A DNA stretch of 64,000 nt from Bugulina stolonifera (GCA_935421135.1 OW285192.1:17275001-17339000); one strand, 5' to 3'; shown: positions 50,428 to 61,975, counted from the stretch's first letter. Program-made: numbers and translations. Notes: a model not told the origin generated them from the sequence alone.

Positions 50428-50575
50428 CAACTGTTCTTGCTCTGTCTTGGCTTGAATTAGCTCTGGCTTGTCTGGTCACAATTGACTGGTCACTGCTGGC
50501 TGGCAACTGCTGACTGGTCACTGCTGACCGGTCCTTGCTGACCTGGTCAGCATTCTTGATTATTCACAAACCTAA

Positions 50576-51161
50576 AGCTGCATTTACATTACACCAACTC
50601 CGTCTTTTCTGCCCAACTCCTCCGGCAAAGTTGGTGTAGTGTAAACACAAAAGTGTGTCGGAGATCCCTATTGTCGGAGACGTAGTTGGAGCAACCCAAC
50701 AGTGCTGGGTTACTCCGACAAGTCGGAGGGTATTGACCAATCAGAAATCAGTATTTTAATTATAGCTAGCATCTGTTTTGCAAATCTAGAATTGGCTCTG
50801 GATTATATTGATGATAAACCTAAAGCTTTATTATGGGAAAAACCTTCCCTAGCACTAGCTATTCAAAGTGAAACCTACGCAACTTTAATTTGAAGTATAT
50901 TATGTATAATTTCCAATGGCTAAGGTTATAGCTACCAGCCAGTTTACAAATCTAGGATTAGCTGTTGATTATAGATGATGAATCCAAAGCTTTTTATGCT
51001 CATTTACTATAACCACAGTACAGGTACACTTGTACAAGCATGCTTGCTGCTGTGGATACTGGCAATTAATTGATTGTGTGGTCAACAACTAGTTGGTATA
51101 GTGTAAACGCATAGTTGGGAGTCGGAGTTGGTGTTGGAGTTGGTGTAATGTAAACGCACCT
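50576..51161. mobile_element. MITE, PIF/Harbinger type (TAA target duplication)
   Basis: 586 bp flanked by TAA (50573-50575 and 51162-51164). Inverted ends AGCTGCATTTACATTACACC and AGGTGCGTTTACATTACACC continue into CAACTCC, and diverged copies of the same words recur just inside each end. No coding capacity. Lies between the convergent genes C and D. Confidence 0.85.
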
Positions 51162-52340
51162 TAACAGAAAATAATTGGTCAGTCTGGTGAGTCCACTGTT
51201 TCAAAGATATGAAGCTGAATAGTAGCAGAGTATATTTAATCCATTGGTTTGGTTATTTTATGCTCCATGTAGTCACACTGTTGTAATATTATTCTGTATG
51301 CACTCTAGACTAGCTCATATGCATGAGTTATCCACTCCTGTAGCTGTTACTCCATAATCATCTAGACTTGGTTCCTCAAGTCCCATAAATAGGTTCAAAT
51401 ATGATTTCTGGTTTTGGAGATTAATCAAAGTTTTGACTTATTGTTGTAGGAGTTGTGTACCTATGAATAATTTTTGGTTATGGAGAATGCAACTCCAAAA
51501 TATGTTCATTTGCCTGCTTACCCTTCTAATGACAATATTGTAACTACCTGTAGGTCATTACTAACATCGTTATGTTATGATGATAATTATATAAAGTGCT
51601 ACTACAACTCATGTTACTAAAATTAAAGAAGGTTAAAAGTATATGTATTGGGAGCTAGGTAAGAGCACTAAGGCTAAGGGGATAGGTAAGATTATAAGGA
51701 TAGCTTGGAGATAGCTGAGAGATAGCTGGAGACCTAAGAAGGAGACACTTTATGGTTGAGAGTGAATGAGAGAGGTAGAGGAGACAGACTAAGAGTACAG
51801 AGGAAGGATATATTAAACTTGTGAGTACAGACATTACAGTATATACATGTACATGTACTTATTATACACGTACACATACATGTATATTTAGCATAAAAGA
51901 GTAAATATGATAAACAAACAACAAAAATGTATGCGACTAATTGACCTCTTACGGGGTCTCAGTGGGAAAATTCAATTCACAATAGTTTTTAACAAATTTG
52001 GTTTTTTGCGATGCTGGCCCTATTAGATTTATTGCCTAAATACAAAGCCACTTGATACATTTTGCATGATTTATTATAACCATCATCACTAAGACACTAC
52101 ATTATGTATATAAATATATTCAATATCAATATGGAAATATATCTCAACCATTTGCATTGGACCTGTGTATCAGTAAAAAATTATAAAATCGGACCAGATT
52201 TTTTCACAGCTTTTCGATAATTACAGAATTTCTTACAGGAAGCTTTAAGTACCCTCACAATAGTCAGAGTGATAGAATTATAAATAGACATGGTTCCTCA
52301 TATTTTATAACTATGCATGTGTGTGGGGGGGGGGGGCGCA

Positions 52341-55300
52341 TTAAGTGCCCACACACTTATTAAAGTCACAAAAGATCCACCAGAGCTCATATGCGTCTTT
52401 AATAGAATGACTATGATAAAACATTTCAGCTCTTTTTCTCCAGTATGTACGTTGAGCCATTATACCGGTAAAGGCATTGACATAATATTTAGAGAGATCA
52501 AAGCGACGCAATTTTTCCACTCTGTCAGCCACAATTCCAACATATGCATCATCTACAAAGTAGGATTATATAAGAATTGTACATAAAAATATATTATTGT
52601 ATATACATAACTGTGAAACGGTGTGCACATGGATCAGGTAGTAGTCAACTGACTAGCTAGAACTGGTTGCAGTAAGGGAGTAATCAACTGACTAGCTAGT
52701 AGAAGTGGAACGAGACTCGAGATTTCTCGAGTCTCGTATCGACTTGTCTTGTCTCGAAAGTCGTCTCGAGATGACAAGTAGTATTCGAGACCAAAAACAA
52801 ATAGCGGCTAATAATTTTTAGTCATAATAAATTAATAATTATAATACAACTAATTGCTAATCGACAATAAATATATCAAATAGAAAATTATTATTCAAAG
52901 TATTTAGTAATACTCCCTACATGTACATTCCCAGCACTGGTTTCCTAGCAATAGCATTGCAGCTAACGCTGAGCTACTAGTCGATCACTCCTAGTCATAC
53001 AGAATTACTAACGACTGTCAATCACCACTCCCGCAATGCAATGTTATGTCCTTACCAAAAGTTGTCTACTCGTGAGATTATTTCATTAAAGGAAACATAA
53101 CTCCATACTAATTTTTCAAATTACATTTTATTATTTTAGTACCCATGTACAATGTACATGCAATGTAATGTACATGGAATACATGTGCAATATATTCTAC
53201 AGCCTTCTGTTCACCTTTTATTGAAATGCATAATGATAAAATACAAAGTTTACAGTGTAGCAATTGAAACTATTGGAGTTCTAATATGCAGATATATAAA
53301 GTCTGGCAAACTTCTTAGAAAAATTGCCTTGAATCCTAAAACCCAATCTCATCTCGTCTCAAATTTTTTTAGAAGTACTGTCTCGAATCTCGTCTCGAAT
53401 CCAAAAATGCTGTCTTGTTCCACCTCTACTAGCTAAAGCTGGGTGCAGTAAGGAAGTAATCAACTGACTAGCTAGAGCTGGGTGCAGTAAGGAAGTAGTG
53501 GATCCAGACAAACTGTCGAAGAGCCTCTAATAGTGAAAAGTTGCAAAGTATTTTAATAATTTTTCTTTAATTTCAGAATTCCTCACATTGAAAATCTAGC
53601 ATAATCTGGGCTTGATTACTACATGTCAAAGACATAGATGTCTTGACAGGTAAAACACACAAGTTTATAGAGAATACTGTAATTTGTGTGTTATGTTTTG
53701 GAGTTATCTCCACCAGTTAATAGCAATAAACAGAGAATAGCAGTGATTTCAGCAGTTGGACTTTCATGCTGAAGGTTCCAGGTTTGAATCTCAGTCACAG
53801 TGGTGCTAGGAACAGAATCCAGCCACAATTGCTCCTGTACACAATAAAAGTCCTTGAGGGTCATGCAAGCCAGCATGGCTTCAAGGCAACTCCTCTACCC
53901 TACCCTGCCAGCAAAAAGGCCATATTATCATCGGGACCTTTCTCAAGGGAAGTTGGCCAGCACTGGCTTCTGGCAATTGAAGCCGGCGAGTTTTATTCAG
54001 GTTTACGGTTGAGTTTTTCTTTAGCACAGTCGCAAGTGTACATGGTTCTGTACACTTATAAATTATATCTACTTGCACAACTGTTTTTACATACACGTGC
54101 ATCATAATTATGTACATGTAACATTACATTTATGAGATAAGCATACAGATGTGGGGTTGTGTGTTGAACGACATGGTTTTATAACAGACTAACACTTGTC
54201 AATGTAAATAGTACAGACATTTAAGGACCATTGCCTTCTTTAGTATCCACATGCTGGAACTGTGGACATCAGGCTACCTTACCTGTAAACATATAAGGAG
54301 TAGTAAATGATAGCTCATATATCTTCTTAGCTAGACGAGGTGACAGGAAGTAGACCATTCCCTGGAACCAGTACGGGAATGTATCGTATTTATAGACCTC
54401 TCTTGGCATGTACCATTTATCGCTGGGCTCTCTGATAGGTTCACCCTTGAACAGATTACCTACATGTATGGACAGAACCATATAGAAACAGACCATCATT
54501 TCCATACTATATTGCATTATTATTCTTGTGAAAACTTGAAATGCTATACTGGACTAATCTACCATGAATAAACATGATACTGGACTTACCTGCCATAAAT
54601 AAACATGATACTGGACTTACCTGCCATAAATAAACATGATACTGGACTTACCTGCCATAAATAAACATGATACTGGACTTACCTGCCATAAATAAACATG
54701 ATACTGGACTTACCTGCCATAAATAAACATGATACTGGACTTACCTGCCATAAATAAACATGATATTGGACTTACCTGCCATAAATAAACATGATACTGG
54801 ACTTACCTGCCATAAATAAACATGATACTGGACTTACCTGCCATAAATAAACATGATACTGGACTTACCTGCCATAAATAAACATGATACTGGACTTACC
54901 TGCCATAAATAAACATGATATTGGACTTACCTGCCATAAATAAACATGATATTGGACTTACCTGCCATAAATAAACATGATATTGGACTCACCTGACATA
55001 AATAAACATGATACTGGACTTACCTGCCATAAATAAACATGATATTGGACTCACCTGACATAAATAAACATGATACTGGACTCACCTGCCATAAATAAAC
55101 ATGATATTGGACTCACCTGCCATAAATAAACATGATACTGTACTTACCTGCCATAAATAAACATGATATTGGACTCACCTGACATAAATAAAGCCTCAAA
55201 ATCGGAGTTATTACTTTTAAGTTGGCCAGTAAAGTCTTTCCAAAATGATCGAAAGTTTTTCAAATTGAACATTACATCATCGTCTATCTTTATAACTAGC

Positions 55301-56292
55301 TTAGCCTTTGAACATCCGGAATAGCTTGAGATCCACCTGAAATACAGAACTTCAGGGTCTCACTAGGCAGCAGTTATATAGAGCTCTTAAATTTACAAAA
55401 TAGCTTGAATTACGTGAACTATTCCACATTTTCCATTATGTTTTATGGTTTCGGTTTCTAGGTTCTTATGTATGTAAATGCATATAATTTTGGCTAGCAT
55501 TAATTGTACATGATCTCAGACCAACCATGAGTATACATAGTTATATTGTAGAGTGCAGTACACGCACAATAATATAGATTGAATTGTACATCAGTAACTA
55601 TTTATAGCCTGTAGTTATATAGTCACTACAATAAAGTAGGATTATTATTTTGGCCATTACAGCCATAATAACTGAAATACTTACTTCATGTTGTATATAG
55701 CTTTGTATGTGTTATTCTTGTAGTTGTCTATAAAGTTTACTTGTAGCAAGTCCCTATAAGCCTCAGATTCATACAATATAGATGCCTGATTGTCTCCTGT
55801 AGCTGATAGACCCAAAATGAACACCAACTTAGAGCTATAACCTTGAGGTAAATATCTCCCTAAGAGACGAGGATTTGACCAGGTGTTTCTTAGAGTCATT
55901 CTACGTCGAACGTTCTAAAATTGGTTAAGTTTACAGGTTAAAGTAGGTGATAGCAGGTTAAAGTAGGTGATAGCAGGTGATAGCAGGTAATTGCAGGCAA
56001 TAGATTCATGATGATTAAAAATAAGTATCACTTAGAGAAATCAAAAACAGAACCACTCCAGTATCTTCCCTTTTTTCTAACTTCTACCTCTCTTCAGTCA
56101 CCAACCTGTGGAGCACTGTGTACAGTGACCAACACTGTGTTCTCCTTCTGGCATGGCTCTGGTTGTTGAATGAAACTGAAGTTATGAGGGTTGACTGTAA
56201 TGTTTCCATACTCTTTCTTGTAGGGAAGTAATGCATCGACTATCTGATGAACACCGTAGTAAGAGACTAGCGCAGTTATAGTAGCCCGGAAA
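52341..56292 (-). CDS. GT31 beta-1,3-galactosyltransferase-like protein, paralogue D (first exon uncertain)
   Basis: Exons transcribed leftwards: 56292 (or 56266)-56106, 55914-55685, 55336-55179, 54459-54283, 52552-52341 (stop). The catalytic domain is complete: PYKKEYGNITVNPHNFSFI, RRMTLRNTW, LVFILGL, VNFIDNYKNNTYKAIYNMKW, IKIDDDVMFNL, YDTFPYWFQGMVYFLSP, DDAYVG. It differs from A-C in exon 2, which is only about 160-190 nt and lacks nearly all the stem. Two start solutions fit in phase: an 11-nt exon at 56402-56392 (ATG..AG|GT) that lies inside an inserted repeat (324 residues), or a 25-nt exon at 57806-57782 (MVYFSWFT, ideal CAG|GTAAGT) spliced to the acceptor before 56266 (320 residues). 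Either gives a short hydrophobic N-terminus. Loss of the original 5' end through repeat insertion is also possible. Confidence 0.75.
52700..53428. mobile_element. hAT-like non-autonomous element
   Basis: 729 bp with inverted ends TAGAAGTGGAACGAGAC and TAGAGGTGGAACAAGAC; further CTCGAG/GTCTCGA-rich inverted words lie inside. Flanks are CTAGCTAG and CTAGCTAA, a 7 of 8 match as a target duplication. The flanks also belong to a local repeat (CTAGCTAGAGCTGGGTGCAG), so the duplication is less certain. Intron 5 of gene D. Confidence 0.6.
53720..53860 (+). mobile_element. tRNA-derived SINE-like element
   Basis: A tRNA-like stretch with B-box context GTTCCAGGTTTGAATCTCAG, followed by a non-tRNA body that may extend to about 54020. 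Intron 5 of gene D. Confidence 0.45.
54565..55186 (-). repeat. 31-bp tandem array over the exon 4 splice donor of gene D
   Basis: About 20 copies of a 31-bp unit; on the coding strand each carries TATGGCAG|GTAAGTCC or TATGTCAG|GTGAGTCC. The copy touching the exon (55179) uses GTGAGT. The exon-proximal third mixes GTGAGT and GTAAGT units, and the distal units are almost all GTAAGT. A 31-bp unit shifts the frame, except every third copy. Confidence 0.95.
55920..56000. repeat. AGGTTAAAGTAGGTGATAGC tandem repeat
   Basis: Two full and several partial copies of a 20-bp unit in intron 2 of gene D, immediately beside the exon 3 acceptor. Confidence 0.75.
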
Positions 56293-56302
56293 CTATAAAT
56301 AT

Positions 56303-57265
56303 TGTAATGTTTTGAGTATAGTTACATACGAGTACCGATAGGACACGGGTATGGGAAGGGCTTGGAAGGTGGTAGAGGCCGACCAAGTAACCTTCTGCTC
56401 ATTACATAAAAGAGTGAACAGTTATTAGGTGCTCTTATTATTGTGTATCTGACGTAGGCCGATGCCAAGACTCATTGAAGAGCTCAGGACCGACGTAGGT
56501 CTTGTAGACTTTATACTCCAGAGGAGTGCAAGGAAATATCTGGTATTCTAGAATCTTAAGCCCGACGTTAGATTCACATAGAATCTGGGATTGACCTAAG
56601 TAGAAGTGGTGTAGAGATATGCTTAAACGAGGGTGGAGATGAACTCGAGCCGTATGGATCTATGGATCCACCGGTGGAGTTACCCACCTACAAGAGAAAG
56701 CCTCTATAGGTTTGAGTTAGGAGATGTTGCTTTATTAGAGCGTAATCAACAACTGATTTCATACGGAAAATGTGCTGTCCTATATACTAAATCTACTTCT
56801 GGCAAAAAAAGGCCGATAAGGTATCGGGTCCGGAACTGATGCAACAACATGGATGGTTCCGCCCGACGTCGGCCACAAAAAGGGTCGGCCTTGGCACAAA
56901 AAATGCTTACAATAGTCCGAAATGGAAAGTATATAAGCATGAGCCTATTCCAAGATATCGGCCTTAAAAAGTACATGGTAAAAGACTCTGTTTAATATAA
57001 TCAGACAAGAGAAGGTAATTGCTAACAATATGTGGGAAAAACCAAGTTGTAATTCCAATAGTCTGATTGGTAGATAACAATATAGAGCACACGATAGTAG
57101 TTGATTAAGATATAGTATAAGTATGCATGTATAATAATTGCGCAAGGTAAGACAATATGCATGAATGGATAATAGGTATGCAATGTCAAGTAACATTATT
57201 AATGTCAGTGTGGTTAGCCCAGGGAGGCCATTGCCACTGAGGCTGTTTCACCACAATATGTTACA
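56303..57265 (+). mobile_element. interspersed repeat, copy 1 (about 0.96 kb)
   Basis: Begins TGTAATGTTTTGAGTATAG. The whole stretch matches, in opposite orientation, the element at 59039-60145: shared words include GGGCTTGGAAGGTGGTAGAG, ACATAAAAGAGTGAACAGTT, GAGATGTTGCTTTATT and TTGTGGTGAAACAGCCTC (last on the minus strand). Diverged throughout and truncated at its right end. It lies 11 bp upstream of the exon 2 acceptor of gene D. Confidence 0.8.
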
Positions 57266-57404
57266 ACAATCAGTATGCAATGCACAACTGACTTTCAATT
57301 ATTAGCCAGGTCTTTGATAATGCTATAGAAATAGTACAATATATTATTATGTACATTGTAAGTGGGTTCAAGTTAGTTGAAAGAGAAAATAGTTGATAAT
57401 CTAC

Positions 57405-57460
57405 TAATTCTAAGGTCTCTAAGGCATCTAAGGTCTCTAAGGCATCTAAGGCTTCTATTT
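57405..57460. repeat. TAAGGTCTCTAAGGCATC tandem repeat
   Basis: About three copies of an 18-bp unit built from two TAAGG.. halves. Confidence 0.8.
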
Positions 57461-58095
57461 CATTCAATAGAATTTCCGATCAATGTTCTACAATACTAGT
57501 TATAATTACTAGCTACTTTTAATGGACTTATTCTAGCTCTATGTGAATTGGCCAATTTGTTGTATGTTTATGTTTATGCAGAACCCTTATTTATTTGGTC
57601 AACTGACTGATCACTCTTTGCATAGTAATAAAAGTAATTAATCCACAATAAGAAAGTAAGCTTCTATTTGCTGATAGCAAAAGCTATGGTGTTATGCTAC
57701 AGCATTTCACTGCCAGTTTCTATATATAATATAACTTGCTACATGCTATCTATTGTGTTATTTTCTAATATTCCCACTTACCTGTAAACCAAGAAAAATA
57801 CACCATCTCTGTTGTTCTTTCACCAAGCTTGTCTAATTTTGTTACATGCATATGATAGTATTCTAAATACCCAGACTATTAAACGAGTAATGGATTTTTG
57901 TTGTAATATTAGTTTATCCCCTGCTAACTGTTTGACTGATGATTTTACACATGTAGTAGATATATTTCCAAACCGCTGTAAAAACATTCTACTAGAGGTT
58001 TATCTGTCAATTACATTTGATATAATTATAGAATAATCTACTACACTGACATGTGTAGGCCTACTAGTGGACAGATTTCCTAAGTATGTAGTGAG

Positions 58096-58168
58096 TACAC
58101 GTACGTACGCGTGCGTACGCGTACGTACGCGTATGTACACATACGTACACGTACGTACACATGTGTAA
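58096..58168. repeat. GTACGCGTACGT-type self-complementary repeat
   Basis: About 70 bp of alternating ACGTACGCGT/GTACAC words, nearly all purine-pyrimidine alternation, able to fold on itself. CpG-rich in an AT-rich setting. Confidence 0.8.
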
Positions 58169-58174
58169 ATACAT

Positions 58175-58275
58175 AAGGTGAATTTACTTGAATAGTTGCA
58201 TAGCGACCCGTGTTGACCCGTGTTGACCCATGTTGGCCTGTTCTGACCAACCTTCTCTCCTAAGGAGAAGAAGTG
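58175..58275. repeat. GTTGACCCGT repeat, copy 1
   Basis: Contains TAGTTGCATAGCGACCCGTG, several 10-bp GTTGACCCGT units and CCTTCTCTCCTA; a similar block is at 61866-61975. Confidence 0.75.
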
Positions 58276-59038
58276 CTACTAGTAGGTCAGGTATTTACAT
58301 CCTATAAAATACATGGACAGAAAATTTCACTGCTATGAGAGTAATAACATCTACATGCGAGCAGTACAATGTATACTCTGCCACACAGACATGCAGAGTA
58401 TAGCATAATATGCATCAAACGTTATGTGTGCAATCAATTCACAGAACTACCATTGCAGTCTGCTATGATGGAAACACTGTAGAAAATAGTTGTGAGCACT
58501 GCTGTTTCATTAATACATGTACATCTTTACATTTCCGAAAAACCGAAAAAATGTCATATAAAAAGTGGATGCTACTTTTTTTCGGTTTCCTACACCAAAG
58601 AAAAGCAATAACCACATGCAAGTACACATAGACCATTCTATGTGTAGTTCCATGTTTAGGAGAACCATAAAGCTCCACCCAGTCAGTGTCCTCTATTAAG
58701 TGTAGGTATCAGTTGAATTTGACCTAGTTAACCAACATGTACATGTACATACTACATAGTAACCTTTTCATACAGACTGAGGAAGTACAGGGAGACATGT
58801 AATGCTCTATACTACTATATATGTATAAATACCTCAATAATGATGGTGTCATTCTGATAAACTATCTAGGTGCTAGTTCTACTCACATACCCTTTGCAAG
58901 GCATACTCAGTCTTCACCAACACATATATACATTTTAGCTTCAGTCCAAACTCTCACATTATGAATAAGTTCATTCAATCAATTGATTTCAAATCATAAA
59001 GAATTTCATTGTACTCAATGTGCTATAAATTATGATAC

Positions 59039-60145
59039 TGTAATGTTCTTGTGTACAGTTGTCACAGGAGTGCTTGGTAGTGGTAGTGGGCTGCCAAGGT
59101 GAGCTTCCACCCATTACATAAAGAGTGAACAGTTAAACCACTACTGTCTCACCATTCAATATTTGCAAAGAATACTGGTCATCTTATTGTGGTGAAACAG
59201 CCTCCGTGGTTATGGCACTTAGGCCAGCCACACTGACATTCAATTATCTTATCCATGCATTGTTACCCATATTCATCTATGCATTCATCTTATATACTGC
59301 GTGTCTTATATACATATGTACTAGCGATCAAGCCTTGGGATTACGTTCTATTGCAACTTGGTTTTTCCCACATTTATAGACTTATTTAGTAATTGTCTGT
59401 TCTTGCTTGATTGTGAATTATTAGAGTCTTTTTGCCATTTTATATAGTACCTTCGTGGCCGACCTTATAGATTTAGCTCATAATTATATACGACATGTTT
59501 CTCCTTATTGTAAGCACATTTTGTGCAAAGGCCGACCTTTTATGTGGCCGAGTCGGGCGGAACCAGACATATTGTTGCGTCAGTTCCGGAGCTGACCCCA
59601 TGTCGGATAACCGACACCATGTCGGGCTCTTTTGGCCAGAAGTTTGTTATGTATATAAGGCAGTGCATTTTGTGTTGTGAATCAGTTGTTGATTGCGCTT
59701 GAATAAAGCAACATCTCCTAACTCAACCTACAGAGGCTTACTCTTTAGGCGGGCAACTCCACCTGAGAATCCTTTGGGTTCAGTACGGCTCGAGTTCACC
59801 TCATTCTAGGCTAAGCATATCTCTATCCACCCCTTAGGCTTAGGCCGGTCCGGGTTCTAATGAACCTAGCGTCGGACTTAGGTTCTCAAGGTTAGACATT
59901 CTTTCTCTACACTCCCTCGGAGTATAAACTCTACATGACCTATGTCGGTCCCGAGCTCCAATGAGTCTCGGCATCGGCCTACGTCTGATATAATCTACAA
60001 TCTACACTATAAAGAGCACCCATAACTGTTCACTCTTTTATGTAATAAGCAGAAGGTACACTTGGTCGGCCTCTACCACCTTCCAAGCCCTTCACATACT
60101 TGTAGCCCTGGGCTCTCGTACGCAATAGTACTCAAAAACACTACA
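59039..60145 (-). mobile_element. interspersed repeat, copy 2 (about 1.1 kb, inverted ends)
   Basis: Starts TGTAATGTTCTTGTGTAC and ends with the complement of TGTAGTGTTTTTGAGTAC. The similarity of the two ends extends imperfectly for about 100 bp (for example ATTACATAAAGAGTGAACAG inside both). Internally, read on plus, there is a TATATAAGG box at about 59650 and AATAAA at about 59702. That spacing looks like an LTR, but the inverted ends do not. No protein coding. I leave the class open: solo LTR, DIRS-like, or a non-autonomous DNA element. Confidence 0.7.
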
Positions 60146-61742
60146 TTATTTCATGAAGATTGATGTGCTGTTTGTCTTTGTAAACTTAGTGGCAGCCAAG
60201 ATAAACTCATTTGAATATTGGCTATTATGACCTCCATTCAGCAGTGAGACCTGTTAAGTTCCTATGGCTATGCCTGTCCTAAGTCTATACTTGTAACTTA
60301 GGTATATTGCAACGTAGAATCGTCCGCTGTAGGACTGTCCGATTTGTCCGGACGGCACCACGGCGTCCACTCTTTGACGCCACAGTGACCACTTGACACC
60401 AGGACGTCCATTGACGCGATTTCAGCTTTACTATGATACACATAGAGTTCAATGAAGTCAATTGCGGTGTTTCCCAAAGCTATACAAAAGCAAAGTCTGG
60501 CCATTGAAATAGATAAGCGCCATTTCTGTTTCCATGAGCAATATTATCAATCAATATCAATGTCGTAGTGTTATTTAGTACTATTGCATTCCTGTTTTTA
60601 TAATTACATACATTATTCGTGAGAATGTGGTGCAATTACTACACTTATATCCATATTCATTTTTTTAAAACATAGCTGTATGATATAAAACCTCTAAAAC
60701 CAGTATAATAATTATAATAACTGATTAATAGTATACTAAACTTTGTGAAAAAATATTTGTAATGTACATTTTACTCTATCATTTTAGCAACAGATCACAA
60801 TTTAGAGCAACAGAGTCAGATGAAACAATGTAATGGCCTGAATATATAAACCTCATTTGATCTACTTTCTATGATTCCATACAATTCTTATATTTAAAAT
60901 TACTGTATTTGACGCTTTACTCTATTAGGTGGACCAAATATGGAAGGACAACTTCTAATCGTGATCAATAGCTTATGATTTCTAATGCTTTTACATGTAG
61001 ACCTCTAACAATAGAATAAATATACATGTAAACATAATATGTTATCTCTTTTAAATTACTATTGCAGCCAGTATAAAGTATGATGTATATAGCGAGAGTT
61101 ACAATTTTATTCCAAGCCAACAAATAGGCAAATAATACAAAAAAACCTGGGACTTCTTACATGTAAAAATACAGCATTCACATCCAAACTTGCCAAGTCT
61201 CCAGAAGGATACTCCAGATTTTGAAACTCTGCTCCCACATTGCCAAAAGCTCCCTTTTTCTTCCAAATTTTCACTAAATTTATTACTTCCAGCATAAAGA
61301 CTAAGCAATCTATTAAATTTTATGACCACAGCCACGGTGTTTCAATCAGAACACCGCATATTTTGCAAGTGGGGTATTTCTGTGGCTCATTCAAACCTGT
61401 AACCGTGAAATGGCTGCTCAGTTTGCTAGTTAGCATTACGGATAGTGATGAGCTACAGGACAGTCTAGTATTAGATAATTAAGGATATATCCACTATGCA
61501 CAACAAGAGAATAACAATATTTTTATAGAGTATTGGAATATTTATACTGTTAATTCACATTCAAGGTAACTCTGACATACGCCTATATAAGCCCACATTT
61601 TATGTAAAAGTATAAGGTAGAGCAAAAAAACTATAACATCGGATTAATACAAGAGTGTACAAAAGAATATGCATACATTATAGGGAACAATACAGAAATA
61701 TATGACAAGACAAAATCTAATTGGTCGACATAGGCCTACATG

Positions 61743-61857
61743 TACATGTAACATGTAACATGTAACATGTAACATGTAACATGTAACATGTAACATGTAA
61801 CATGTAACATGTAACATGTAACATGTAACATGTTACATGTACATGTAACATGTAACT
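61743..61857. repeat. (ATGTAAC)n with inverted end
   Basis: About 13 copies of the 7-bp unit ATGTAAC, then ATGTTACATGTACATGTAAC, which turns the last part into a hairpin. Confidence 0.9.
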
Positions 61858-61865
61858 GCATAGGG

Positions 61866-61975
61866 TAATTTTACCTGAGTAGTTGCATAGTGACTCGTAT
61901 TGACCCGTGTTGACCCGTGCTGACCTGTGTTGACCCGTGTTGACCTTCTCTCCTAGGAAGGGGAGAAATGCTACT
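61866..61975. repeat. GTTGACCCGT repeat, copy 2
   Basis: Same order as at 58175-58275: TAGTTGCATAGTGACTCG, repeated TGTTGACCCG, then CCTTCTCTCCTAGG. Confidence 0.75.

Larger units (their letters stand above)
50383..52340. other. intergenic region between convergent GT31 genes C and D
   Basis: Holds the gene C polyadenylation signal, GACTGGTCACTGCTG-type short repeats at about 50480-50540 and the MITE at 50576. The rest is AT-rich with no exon seen. Confidence 0.55.

Noticed and set aside
54565..55186. Regular 31-bp repeats resembling a CRISPR array
   Set aside because: No unique spacers, no cas genes, eukaryotic context; it is a head-to-tail minisatellite.
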